Part shown: positions 18,193 to 26,203 of the stretch, one piece after another
Layout of the letters: every line of letters begins with the position of its first letter
Numbering within the stretch: position 1 is the first letter of the stretch
NCBI GenBank assembly: GCA_023389315.1
Contig: JAEWEQ010000061.1
Span: 1 to 64,000, forward strand
Source of the DNA: Actinomycetes bacterium
Lineage (GTDB): Bacteria; Actinomycetota; Actinomycetes; Actinomycetales; Actinomycetaceae
Length of the DNA stretch: 64,000 bases
Reading direction: 5' to 3'
Made by a program: the position numbers and the translations under genes
The notes under the pieces: model-generated
Told to the model about the DNA's origin: nothing
The model's database searches: none
What the model saw: only the letters and a program-made list of their open reading frames with translations

Positions 18193-19332
18193 ATGGCTGC
18201 TTCCCTTTCTATCCCCACTTCCCTATTGCCGCGCGATGGCCGCTTCGGTGCCGGTCCTTCGAAGGTCCGCCAGGCCCAAACCCAGCGCCTGGTTGATTGT
18301 AATTCGCACCACACTCGTGCGCTAATTATGGGAACCTCTCACCGGCAGGCCCCGGTGCGCCAGGTGGTGGCGGACATAAAGCAGATGCTTTCACAGCTGT
18401 TTTCCCTGCCGGATGACTACCGGGTGGTGTTGGGTAACGGGGGTGCCTCCGCGATGTGGGCGGTGGCGAGCACTAGCCTGATTGAGCGTCGCAGCGCCCA
18501 CGCCGTGTTCGGCGAATTCGGGGGTAAGTTCGCGGACGAAACGAAGCGCGCACCGTTCCTTGATGACCCGGTGGTGTTCGCGGCTGAGCCTGGCCAGTTG
18601 GCCACGGTATCTTATCGCGAGGACGTGGACGCCTACGCCTGGCCTCATCACGAAACTTCCACTGGGGTGGTTTCGCCCGTGCGGCGGGTGGCGGGCGCAG
18701 ACGGGGCGCTGATGCTGGTGGATGCCACGTCCATAGCCGGTGGCGTGGAAGTGGACGTGAGCGAGACGGACCTTTACTACTTCGCTCCGCAAAAGTGTTT
18801 CGGCTCCGACGGTGGCCTGTGGTTGGCGCTGGCCTCCCCCGCGGCGGTGGAGCGCGCCGCGCGTCTGCACAGCGATTCCCAACGCTGGATGCCTCAGATC
18901 TTGGACTTCACCGTGGCAGTGGCGAACTCCGATAAGGATCAGACGTTCAACACTCCGGCGCTGGCGACCTTGCTGATGTTGCACGCGCAGTTGGAGTGGA
19001 TGCTCGACATTGGTGGGCTTGCGGCGTGTGCGGCGCGCAGCCGCGCGGCTTCCGACGTGGTTTACCAGTGGGCGCAGGCCCGGGATTTCGCGGTGCCGTT
19101 CGTGGCAGCACCTGAGCAGCGTTCCCCGGTGGTGGCAACCATTGATTTCGAGGGTGCGGATGCTGCGGCGGTGGCTCGAGTGCTGCGCGAAAACGGGGTG
19201 GTGGATGTTGACCCCTACCGCAAACTGGGCCGCAACCAGCTGCGCATTGCTACTTTCCCGTCGGTGGAGGTGGAGGACGTCCAGGCCCTGGTGGGCGCCA
19301 TTGATTGGGTGGTGGACGCCCTCGCGAATTAG
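18193..19332 (+). CDS. serC: Phosphoserine aminotransferase
   Basis: 379 residues from the ATG at 18193. The actinobacterial SerC type is recognised from the start region (LPRDGRFGAGPSKVR), the active-site lysine in FAPQKCFGSDGG (about K201), the preceding LVDATSIAGG and the end LRIATFPSVEVEDVQ. It makes phosphoserine from 3-phosphohydroxypyruvate with PLP, for serine and possibly pyridoxine. A GTG three codons earlier is possible; neither has a clear Shine-Dalgarno. It is divergent from dtxR across 166 bp. A copy of the dispersed octamer begins at the base directly after the stop. Confidence 0.92.
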   Translation: MAASLSIPTSLLPRDGRFGAGPSKVRQAQTQRLVDCNSHHTRALIMGTSHRQAPVRQVVADIKQMLSQLFSLPDDYRVVLGNGGASAMWAVASTSLIERRSAHAVFGEFGGKFADETKRAPFLDDPVVFAAEPGQLATVSYREDVDAYAWPHHETSTGVVSPVRRVAGADGALMLVDATSIAGGVEVDVSETDLYYFAPQKCFGSDGGLWLALASPAAVERAARLHSDSQRWMPQILDFTVAVANSDKDQTFNTPALATLLMLHAQLEWMLDIGGLAACAARSRAASDVVYQWAQARDFAVPFVAAPEQRSPVVATIDFEGADAAAVARVLRENGVVDVDPYRKLGRNQLRIATFPSVEVEDVQALVGAIDWVVDALAN

Positions 19333-19372
19333 CGAGGACGTGGCCCGCGGTGGGCGGGCAAACTCCCCGTAC

Positions 19373-20668
19373 CTAGTCGGTGCGCTGGGCGGCCCGCAGG
19401 TCGGCAGCGCGCTCGCGCGGCCCGTAGGTGGTGATGGGGTGGCGTGACAGTCGCGCCTTAATCCGCACGTCCCAGGTCTTGATCGCCCACAGCGCCGCCA
19501 CTACCGACACCGCCACGGAAATGATGCCGCCCGCCGCCAGTGACCAGCGCGCCCCGAAAGTATCCGCGATCCACCCGATGATGGGCGCACCAATGGGGTT
19601 GGCACCCAGGTACACCATCAGGTACAAGCTCATCACTCGTCCTCGCATCATCGGATCGGTGGAGATCTGGATGGCGGCGTTCGCGGCGGTGATCATGGAG
19701 ATCATCACCAGGCCGGTGGGGATCGCCATGAGGGCGAAGCTCAAGTAAGTGGGGGCAAGCGCCAACGCCAGGTTGCACAGGCCAAACAGGAAGGCGGAGA
19801 CCACGACCAGGCGCACACGCGGGAATTTACGCTGGGCGGCGATTAGTGCCCCGATCAGGGAGCCAATGGCCATCACGGAACCGAGGATGCCGTACTCGCC
19901 GGCGCCCTTGTGGAACACTTCGCGCGCCATCACGGCCGATGTCATTTGGAAGTTCATGCCGAAGGCTGACACCGTACCGACCACCACCATGATGACAATG
20001 ATGTCGGTGCGGGCTTTGACGTAGCGGAAGCCTTCACGTAGCTGCCCGGGTTCGCGTTTGGCGTGCTCCATGGGGAACAGTTCGTGCACGCGCATCAGCG
20101 CCACCACCACTACGGGGGCGAAGAATAGGGCGGTGTTCACCATGAATACCCAGCCGGGGCCGACGGCGGCGATCACCAGGCCGGAGATGGCCGGTCCCAG
20201 CAGGCGCGCCACGTTGAAGGCGGCGGAGTTCAACGCCACCGCGTTGGGCAGGCAGGCGCTGGGGACCAGTTCAGAGACGAAAGTCTGGCGGGCGGGCGAT
20301 TCAATGGTGGAGGAAATGCCGGAGATCAGGGCCAGCAGGTACACGTGCCACAGCTGCGCGGCATCGGTCAGTACCAGCACCCCCAGGATGAGGGCGGTGA
20401 GCACGTTGGTGACTTGCGTGGCTTGGATGACGCGGCGCAGGTTCATGCGGTCGGCGATCAGTCCCGCCCACGGGCTGAGGAACAGGATGGGTAGGAACTG
20501 CAGCGCGGTGGTGATGCCCAGCGCGGTGCCGGAGTCATCGGTGAGCACGGTCAGCACTAGCCAGTCTTGGGCGACTCGCTGCATCCACACCCCGGTGGCT
20601 GCTACCACGTTAGAGAAGAACCACAGGCGGTAGTTAAAGTGCTTGAACGACGTGAACATAGATGACAA
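19373..20668 (-). CDS. MFS exporter (MFS_3/EntS-like)
   Basis: 431 residues with 12 predicted helices. The N-terminus FRLWF-type motif (here NYRLWFFSNVVAATGVWMQR), the motif-A-like AGLIADRMNLRRVIQ and SPARQTFVSELVP at the second cytoplasmic loop place it in the MFS_3 drug/siderophore exporter group. Substrate unknown. The start is chosen at the TTG 20666-20668 because GGAGG lies eight bases upstream; the ATG three codons downstream (20659) is too far from it. The ArgGlyArg at the loop after TM10 is coded CGA-GGA-CGA, unusual codons that create one copy of the dispersed octamer. Confidence 0.85.
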   Translation of the reverse strand: MSSMFTSFKHFNYRLWFFSNVVAATGVWMQRVAQDWLVLTVLTDDSGTALGITTALQFLPILFLSPWAGLIADRMNLRRVIQATQVTNVLTALILGVLVLTDAAQLWHVYLLALISGISSTIESPARQTFVSELVPSACLPNAVALNSAAFNVARLLGPAISGLVIAAVGPGWVFMVNTALFFAPVVVVALMRVHELFPMEHAKREPGQLREGFRYVKARTDIIVIMVVVGTVSAFGMNFQMTSAVMAREVFHKGAGEYGILGSVMAIGSLIGALIAAQRKFPRVRLVVVSAFLFGLCNLALALAPTYLSFALMAIPTGLVMISMITAANAAIQISTDPMMRGRVMSLYLMVYLGANPIGAPIIGWIADTFGARWSLAAGGIISVAVSVVAALWAIKTWDVRIKARLSRHPITTYGPRERAADLRAAQRTD

Positions 20669-21015
20669 CGAAAAATCCTCCCTCAGTTTCCATAATGGCA
20701 CTTTGGCGCCGCGATTTCGCCTTCCGCTGGGCAAACGTGGCGAAGTGTACCTTTTGGCCTCGATTTGCGAGGACGTTCGGCGGATTTGGTACGTTCCCGG
20801 CGTGATCGCCGCCAACTAGTGGACATCGGCACCGTCTTACGCGCCGGGCCAGCGCGACCGCGGGCTTGTCGAGACGGGCTCTGCGCGTCTCAGTGCCAAC
20901 GGTCCGGCCACCCTGCCAGCGGCCGGGACGGCGCGACACCGTCGCCACTCGTCCTCGACCATGAAACGGCGCCCCGGGGAAAATCCCGGGGCGCCAACGG
21001 ACAGCGACGAAGAAC
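20669..21015. other. 347-bp intergenic region
   Basis: This lies between two minus-strand genes. It holds the terminator hairpin of the NCS2 permease at its right end, two copies of the dispersed octamer (20768-20775 and 20950-20957) and, at the left, the leader of the MFS exporter. Short open frames exist on both strands, but none has a ribosome binding site or recognisable product. Confidence 0.5.
20968..20995 (-). terminator. Terminator after the NCS2 permease
   Basis: GGCGCCCCGGG (20968-20978) pairs perfectly with CCCGGGGCGCC (20985-20995) around a GAAAAT loop. On the minus strand it is followed by GTTTC. It lies 20 bp past the permease stop. Confidence 0.75.
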
Positions 21016-22446
21016 TCAGCCGAGCAGCAGGTGCTGCACCGGGCCGAGCACGAAGTAAATCATGAACAGTACCGACACGATCCACATCAGCGGGTGAATC
21101 TTGCGGGCCTTACCCTGCGCGGCCACAGCCACCACGTAGGCGATGAAGCCTGCGCCGATACCCACCGAAATGGAGTAGGAGAACGGCATAAACGCGATGG
21201 TGAGGAACGCCGGGATGGCGATTTCCGGGCGGTGCCAGTCGATCTCTGCCACCTGCATCATCATCAAAAAGCCCACGAACACCAGCGCGGTGGAAGCCGC
21301 CTCGGTGGGAACCAGCTCGACTAGCGGGGAGAAGAAGATGGACAGCAGGAACATCACGCCGGTAACTACTGAAGCCAAGCCGGTGCGCGCCCCTTCACCC
21401 ACACCTGCGGAAGATTCCACGTAGGAGGTGTTAGAAGAGGTGCCACCCAGGCCACCGGCGACCGCCGCGAGGGAGTCGAGCAGCAGGATCTGGCGGGACT
21501 TAGGGGGAGTACCGTCCTCGTCCAACAGGCCACCTTCGGCGCCGATCGCCACCATGGTGCCCATGGTGTCGAAGAAGTCAGCCAGCATCAGGGAGAACAC
21601 CAGCAGCACCACGGCCAGCACCCCGAGCTTGCCGAAGGCACCGAAGAAGTCCACCTGGCCCAGGGAGGAAAAGTCCGGTAGGGAAACCGGGGAGCCTTCT
21701 AGCTCGGGCACGGTCACGCCCCAACCGGTGGGGTTTTCTTCGGACTTGGGAGCCAGTTTGGCGAAGAACTGGATGACGATGGCCAACACGGTGGACGACA
21801 CGATGCCCACCAAGATGGCGCCGCGCACCTTGCGCACGTGCAAGATGATGGTCAAGAACAGGCCGAAGACGAATACTAGCGCCGGCCAGCCGTCTAGGGA
21901 GCCGTTAATGCCCAGCTGCACCGGGGTGCCACCGGGGCGGATGATGCCGGCATTCACCAGGCCCACGAAGGCGATAAACAGGCCGATACCCACGGAGATT
22001 GCGGTCTTCAGCTGGTCGGGGACGGCGTTGAAGACGGCTTCGCGGAAACCGGTGAGCACCAAGATGGTGATCAGCACACCTTCCCACACGATTAAGCCCA
22101 TGGCTTCTTGGAAGGTGAGTTGGGAGCCCACTACCAGGGTGAAAGCCACCATGGCGTTTAGGCCCATGCCGGCGGCCAGTGCCATCGGGAAGTTCGCCAC
22201 CACGCCCATCAAGATGGTCATCACGCCCGCGATGAGGGCGGTGGCGGCGGCGATAGCCGGCAGGGAAATTGATTTGTCGGCGGGCAAAGCCGCCGACAAG
22301 ATAGCTGGATTGAGTACGAGGATGTAGGCCATCGCGAAGAAGGTTACGAGTCCGCCTCGCACTTCACGTCCTACGGTTGAGCCACGCTCGGTGATATGGA
22401 AAAACGCGTCTAGCGACGATCGCACTTTAGTGTCGTTGGTGGTCAC
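21016..22446 (-). CDS. NCS2 purine permease (AzgA-like)
   Basis: 476 residues, about 12-14 hydrophobic segments. Recognised from FFAMAYILVLNPAILS near the N-terminus, ANFPMALAAGMGLNAMVAF, DFFDTMGTMVAIGAEGGLLD and the TSSNTSYVESSAGVGEGART loop, all hallmarks of the AzgA branch that imports adenine, guanine or hypoxanthine. The GTG at 22446 (VTTNDTKVRS) is taken as start because the upstream 27 codons are unlike the family; no clear Shine-Dalgarno. Monocistronic, with hairpins on both sides and no purine riboswitch visible. Confidence 0.92.
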   Translation of the reverse strand: MTTNDTKVRSSLDAFFHITERGSTVGREVRGGLVTFFAMAYILVLNPAILSAALPADKSISLPAIAAATALIAGVMTILMGVVANFPMALAAGMGLNAMVAFTLVVGSQLTFQEAMGLIVWEGVLITILVLTGFREAVFNAVPDQLKTAISVGIGLFIAFVGLVNAGIIRPGGTPVQLGINGSLDGWPALVFVFGLFLTIILHVRKVRGAILVGIVSSTVLAIVIQFFAKLAPKSEENPTGWGVTVPELEGSPVSLPDFSSLGQVDFFGAFGKLGVLAVVLLVFSLMLADFFDTMGTMVAIGAEGGLLDEDGTPPKSRQILLLDSLAAVAGGLGGTSSNTSYVESSAGVGEGARTGLASVVTGVMFLLSIFFSPLVELVPTEAASTALVFVGFLMMMQVAEIDWHRPEIAIPAFLTIAFMPFSYSISVGIGAGFIAYVVAVAAQGKARKIHPLMWIVSVLFMIYFVLGPVQHLLLG

Positions 22447-22533
22447 GCAATGATAGTTGCAAATCTGCGCCCAGTTTCCAAACCTGTTTTCCAATATGCG
22501 GGCACCAGGTGAGCTGTACCACAGCACAAAATG

Positions 22534-22575
22534 GCCGAGGACAGTGGGCCTGGTAAGGCACCCACCGTCCTCGGC
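22534..22575 (-). terminator. Hairpin built from an inverted pair of the dispersed octamer
   Basis: GCCGAGGAC-A-GTGGG (22534-22548) pairs with CCCAC-C-GTCCTCGGC (22561-22575), one mismatch, 12-nt loop. It lies 25 bp past the stop of the minus-strand membrane protein gene and before the NCS2 start. The right arm carries an exact octamer (22566-22573) and the left arm a one-base variant. Arms made of a dispersed repeat recall how uptake-sequence pairs form terminators in Neisseria. Confidence 0.65.
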
Positions 22576-22599
22576 AATGAATTGCGGTTGGGAACGCGC

Positions 22600-24150
22600 C
22601 TAGATTTCCGGCAGCATCCCGGCGTTGGCGGGATCCACCCACTGGAAGTCGAGGCCGTCTAAGCGGAAGCGTGCATCCACGTAGGCCAGTGTCATCAAGC
22701 TGCCTTGGAAGGTCGTGGAGATAACCGTGATCAAGGCGATCAAAACGGGGAAGATGAGCAGTACCAGCACCACTCCCGGCTCTGAATGTGAGGTCGCGGC
22801 GAGCATTAGGGTTCCTATGGTGACGATGATGGCCGTGATTACGAACGCGATCCCCACTACCATCCCGATGATGAACAGGGCTCCCAGTGCGCGCCAGAAG
22901 TTCTGCTTCAGTAGCTCCACGGCGCGCTTAACGCAGTCGATGGTGCGGCGGTTTTCCAGTACTGCCACGATGCCGGACATGGCTGCCACCAGGGTCAGCG
23001 GAGTAACGAGGATTGCTGCTACTAGGGAGTAGATGGAAGACCCCAGGTCACCGAGCAGGAATCCTGGAGATTGAATGATCGCATAGAGGAGCGAGAAGAA
23101 AGCTCCTAGAACGAATAGTCGACCGAAGGAGGCGAAAAACTCGGCAACACAGCGCCGCACCGAGGGGGTTCGACCGGCGGCGGCTGCGACTACTAGGGGT
23201 GAGAAGAAGGCAGGGAGCCACACTGCCGCAAAACCTTGTACTGCGTAGGGCAAGATCTCGGTAAACACCGGGAAACTATCCAGCGAGGGCGGTTCATCGA
23301 GGCCACCACTGGCCAACGGCATGGCCACGAAGACGCCGATGGCTAGGGCGCCTAGTACGAATGCGGGGATCATTACGGTGCAGGCCGCCAAGAGCAGCTT
23401 CATGGGTGCGTAACGCACCATCGCGAAAGTGCCAGACAGCAGATCACCGAAGCTTAGGGGACGCAGCGGGATGATGCCGGGCTGGGCGTAGGTGTACTGG
23501 CCTGAGCGCGGGTCGAGGCCGGGCAGATAGCCGTTATTTGGGGTCGGGTTGTTCGCGCGCGCCGGGACGGGTTGGCCGTAGGTTGGCTGGCCGTAGTTTT
23601 GCTGGCCGTAGTTTTGCTGGCCGTAGCCGTTGTGCTGGTTCTGCGCGGGCTGTCCGTAGGCGTTGTAATGGTTCTGCGCGGGCTGCCCATACCCTGGATG
23701 GGTGTAGCCCGGCTGGATATATCCCGGCTGCCCAGCCCCGTAAGCACTCGCATCCCCTGCGCCGGCTTCTCCTTGGTAGGGCGTGTCGCTAGGTTTCCAA
23801 GCATCGTCGCTGGCGGGCTGCTGCGGGGCGGAGAACTGCGGGTCGCTGGCGGGCTGCTGCGGGGCAGAGAACTGCGGGTCGCTGGCGGGCTGCTGCAGGC
23901 TTGCGAACCCCTGACCGCTGGCGGACTGTTGCGGGGCGGAGAACTGCGGCTCACTGCTGGGCTGCTGCGGAGCGGAAAACTGCGGCTCACTGCTGGGCTG
24001 TTGCGGAGCGGAGAACTGCGGGTCGCTGCCAGCTTGCTGACCGCCCTCGAGATGCGGTTCGGGCGCGCGGTATTGCTCGGCCGCGGGTTGACAGGCCCCC
24101 TCCGACTGCGGGCGCGGCTGGTCTCCAGATGGAGGCGGTGGCATCGTCAT
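22600..24150 (-). CDS. Membrane protein with a long repeat-rich cytoplasmic N-terminus
   Basis: 516 residues. Residues 1-235 are low complexity: seven 12-residue units of the type SDPQFSAPQQPA at about 40-115 (36-bp repeats in the DNA), then GYGQ/NYGQ-type tyrosine-glutamine repeats. From about 245 (IIPLRPLSFGDLLSGTFAMV) a multi-pass domain follows, resembling the membrane domain seen with glycerophosphodiester phosphodiesterases. Function unknown; Pro/Gln/Tyr-rich tails often carry phosphorylation or assembly roles. The ATG at 24150 or another at 24144 could start it. The repeats make the length prone to variation between strains. Confidence 0.75.
   Translation of the reverse strand: MTMPPPPSGDQPRPQSEGACQPAAEQYRAPEPHLEGGQQAGSDPQFSAPQQPSSEPQFSAPQQPSSEPQFSAPQQSASGQGFASLQQPASDPQFSAPQQPASDPQFSAPQQPASDDAWKPSDTPYQGEAGAGDASAYGAGQPGYIQPGYTHPGYGQPAQNHYNAYGQPAQNQHNGYGQQNYGQQNYGQPTYGQPVPARANNPTPNNGYLPGLDPRSGQYTYAQPGIIPLRPLSFGDLLSGTFAMVRYAPMKLLLAACTVMIPAFVLGALAIGVFVAMPLASGGLDEPPSLDSFPVFTEILPYAVQGFAAVWLPAFFSPLVVAAAAGRTPSVRRCVAEFFASFGRLFVLGAFFSLLYAIIQSPGFLLGDLGSSIYSLVAAILVTPLTLVAAMSGIVAVLENRRTIDCVKRAVELLKQNFWRALGALFIIGMVVGIAFVITAIIVTIGTLMLAATSHSEPGVVLVLLIFPVLIALITVISTTFQGSLMTLAYVDARFRLDGLDFQWVDPANAGMLPEI
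23800..24040 (-). repeat. 36-bp coding minisatellite
   Basis: About seven imperfect 36-bp units, each containing a variant of CTGCTGCGGGGCGGAGAACT on the plus strand, encode SxPQFSAPQQ repeats. The in-frame unit length means copy-number change would keep the frame. Confidence 0.7.
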
Positions 24151-24190
24151 CGACGGTTTCTACTTTCTTAAATTGAAAACCTTTTTCACG

Positions 24191-24220
24191 GTTATACTAC
24201 GCACAGGATGCCAAAAACAA
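24191..24220 (-). promoter_or_regulatory. Candidate promoter of the repeat-rich membrane protein
   Basis: On the minus strand TTGTTT (24215-24220) and TATAAC (24191-24196) are separated by 18 bases, in an AT-rich patch about 40 bp before the start codon. Consensus match only. Confidence 0.45.
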
Positions 24221-24335
24221 GCAAGCATTTTGTCATCTTCCGCTATGCACCCAGCCAATCCGCCGCCAGAACGCGCACGGATGCAGGTGGCCCGCGCGCC
24301 ACGTCCTCGCGAAGATGCATGGTCGACGCGAAGAG

Positions 24336-24491
24336 CTTTGTGCACTCGCTTTGTGCACCGACTTGGCGCGTCAACTTTCCACATCACCTTCGCGCACCAC
24401 CCTTGCGCACCACCTTTGCGCGCCACCTTTTCACACCATTTTTCCAAGCCGCCTGTGTGCACAATCCTTGCGCGTCGCCTTTGGCCTCCCC
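24336..24491. repeat. Array of twelve degenerate 13-bp tandem units
   Basis: From 24336 the sequence divides without gap or slip into twelve 13-mers with consensus CTTTGCGCACCAC. Column counts: C1 11/12, T2 10/12, T3 11/12, T4 10/12, G5 9/12, C6 8/12, G7 8/12, C8 11/12, A/G9 11/12, C10 9/12, C11 10/12, A12 7/12, C13 7/12. Unit 6 is CCTTGCGCACCAC and unit 7 CTTTGCGCGCCAC. The exact spacing over 156 bp excludes chance. It has no relation to CRISPR repeats or to DnaA boxes. Role unknown; binding-site iterons or a structured RNA are possible. Confidence 0.85.
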
Positions 24492-24506
24492 TACCCCCCG
24501 TGGGTA

Positions 24507-24541
24507 TAAACCTTGTACGGTTCCGCACCGTACAAGGTTTA
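24507..24541. terminator. Perfect 15-bp-stem hairpin beside the 13-bp array
   Basis: 24507-24521 pairs exactly with 24527-24541 around a TCCGC loop; the stem contains CCTTGTACGGT. It starts 16 bp after the array ends. It could end a transcript that crosses the array, or be an operator. There is no adjacent stop codon to explain it and no long T run. Confidence 0.6.
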
Positions 24542-24797
24542 CAAGGGCACCTCACTACCTGGAGCTGAACGCGAGCGGAAACGATTCAAGAGGAAGTGAC
24601 CCAAGAGGAAGCGACACAGACGGCAGGCCGCGCCCACAGGCACGGCGCCAGGCAGCAAATACGCAGGCCACAGGGAGACGAAAACGCCGGGGCGGCGGGG
24701 CCGCAAAGGTGCGGCGGCCAAAATGCAGAACGTGTGACGCGGGGCCTCGCGCAGGGTATTGAACTGCGCGGGCAGCAGGGCTACCATTTCAAACAAC

Positions 24798-24816
24798 AGA
24801 AGTAAGGCAAACCTAA
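24798..24816 (-). promoter_or_regulatory. Probable DtxR/IdeR box before the MFS gene
   Basis: On the minus strand TTAGGTTTGCCTTACTT aligns with the DtxR consensus TTAGGTTAGCCTAACCTAA at 14 of 19 positions, including the whole first half-site. It lies 28 bp before the ATG of the transporter, where it would cover the promoter. A DtxR-family gene is in the same window (17331-18026). Confidence 0.6.
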
Positions 24817-24843
24817 GTAGATTGATAGTTTAGAAAGCTCGAC

Positions 24844-26166
24844 ATGGACACCACCCTGCCTCCGGATGCCAATACCGAGATCCCACCGCTTGCCGAGGGT
24901 GACAGCCCGCTGCCGGGAACCGGCCAAGGCAAGAAAAAGGCCGACGCCACCTTGCCCGCGAGCGCCCAAGCCCCCTTGTTGTACACAGTGATGATGCTGG
25001 CACTGATGGGCCAGATGCTGCTCAGCCCCCTCATCGCACCGCTTTCACGCGAAATGGGGCTTCGCGAGTGGCATATCGGGCTGACCATCTCCCTGGCGGC
25101 CATCATGTTCGCGCTCACTTCCGGCCCGTGGGGGCGAGCTTCGCAACGCTTCGGGGTGCGCCCTGTTCTGACCGCTGCGATGGGGATGGGGGCGATCGCC
25201 CTCGCCGCATTTGCCTTGCTCGCCCACTTCGGTATGAAAGGCGTGTGGGTCGGCACCGGCCTGCTGCTGGGCGTGATACTCACCCGCGGCGTTATCTACG
25301 GGGGCGCGATCGCGGCCCTGAACCCCACGGTACAAACCCACCTGGTGACCCACACCGTGACGGAGGCCCAGCGCCTGAAAGCAGTGGGCGGCATGGGTGC
25401 GGTAACCGGCCTGTCCTCCGTGGTGGGGGCGATGATCGGTGGCGCCTTGGCAGCCATCGGCGGGCTAATGCTGCCTCTGACCGTCATGCCGGTGCTGATG
25501 CTGCTGGCGATCGGGATGCTGCTGTGGCGTTTCCAGCACAGCAAACCGCTGGCCGAGATGGAAAAACCCGCGAAACTGTCCTACTTTGACCCGCGCGTAT
25601 TCCCCTTCCTAGTGGTCGGCCTGGCCCTGTTTACCGCCTTCGCTGCGCTGGGGACGCTGTTTGGATTCATCGTGCAGGACCGCTTCGGTATGAGCGCGAC
25701 TGCGGCCGCGTCGTTCACCGCCCTCTACATGGTGGTGCTGTCAATCTTCCTGATCCTGGCACAAGCGGTGGCAGCGCCGAAACTGGGCTGGTCGTCAGTG
25801 GTGCTGATGCGCCGCGGAGTGCTATTCGCCCTGGCCGGTACGGTGCTGCTGCTGTTCGCCTCTAGCCACTGGACCTTAACGTTGGCGACCATCCTGTTTG
25901 GCTTCGGCGCGGGCCTGATAATGCCCGGATACAACGCGGGACCCACGATCCACATGTCCGCCCGCGAACAAGGCAGCCTGGCGGGCCTAATTCACGCCAA
26001 TAACGGGATGGCCTACGCCATCGCACCGGTCACTTTCACCGCCCTCTACGGGTGGGATCCGCGCTACCCGCTAGCGGTGGCGGCGCTGCTCTTGGCGGCG
26101 GCAATGCTGTTTGGCTACCTGCATCCGAAGTTGCGCGAACTGGCGGCGGTGAACCGCGCGAATTAA
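24844..26166 (+). CDS. MFS transporter, probably iron-regulated
   Basis: 440 residues, 12 helices after a 45-residue polar N-terminal tail. MFS signatures: GPWGRASQRFGVRP after TM2, and FGFGAGLIMPGYNAGPTIH in TM10-11. The resemblance is to TetA/YfcJ-like drug exporters; substrate unknown. A DtxR-type box in the promoter implies induction under iron limitation, and a siderophore export role is the natural inference, though no siderophore synthesis genes are nearby. The ATG at 24844 is in the family position; the ribosome binding site is weak (GAAAGC). Confidence 0.85.
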   Translation: MDTTLPPDANTEIPPLAEGDSPLPGTGQGKKKADATLPASAQAPLLYTVMMLALMGQMLLSPLIAPLSREMGLREWHIGLTISLAAIMFALTSGPWGRASQRFGVRPVLTAAMGMGAIALAAFALLAHFGMKGVWVGTGLLLGVILTRGVIYGGAIAALNPTVQTHLVTHTVTEAQRLKAVGGMGAVTGLSSVVGAMIGGALAAIGGLMLPLTVMPVLMLLAIGMLLWRFQHSKPLAEMEKPAKLSYFDPRVFPFLVVGLALFTAFAALGTLFGFIVQDRFGMSATAAASFTALYMVVLSIFLILAQAVAAPKLGWSSVVLMRRGVLFALAGTVLLLFASSHWTLTLATILFGFGAGLIMPGYNAGPTIHMSAREQGSLAGLIHANNGMAYAIAPVTFTALYGWDPRYPLAVAALLLAAAMLFGYLHPKLRELAAVNRAN

Positions 26167-26203
26167 CCACATCGATTAAAAACGCTCAGCGGGTTTAGCA
26201 AGC

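Larger units (their letters stand above)
24151..24843. other. 693-bp intergenic region with a periodic array
   Basis: This lies between divergent genes. In order it holds a promoter for the leftward gene, one dispersed octamer (24302-24309), a 156-bp array of 13-bp units, a 15-bp-stem hairpin, about 250 bp without clear structure, and a DtxR-type box before the MFS gene. The array's period is not a multiple of three, so the overlapping open frames on both strands are not coding evidence. Confidence 0.7.

Noticed and set aside
20669..20815. N-terminal extension of the MFS exporter
   Set aside because: The upstream 49 codons are Arg/Ser-rich and not membrane-like, and a Shine-Dalgarno is placed for the TTG at 20668.
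24336..24491. 13-bp array as a CRISPR array
   Set aside because: The units are contiguous with no spacers, are too short and have no cas gene nearby.
24160..24568. Overlapping 131-codon frames on both strands across the 13-bp array
   Set aside because: The 13-bp period is not a multiple of three, no ribosome binding site precedes either frame, and the products are low-complexity.
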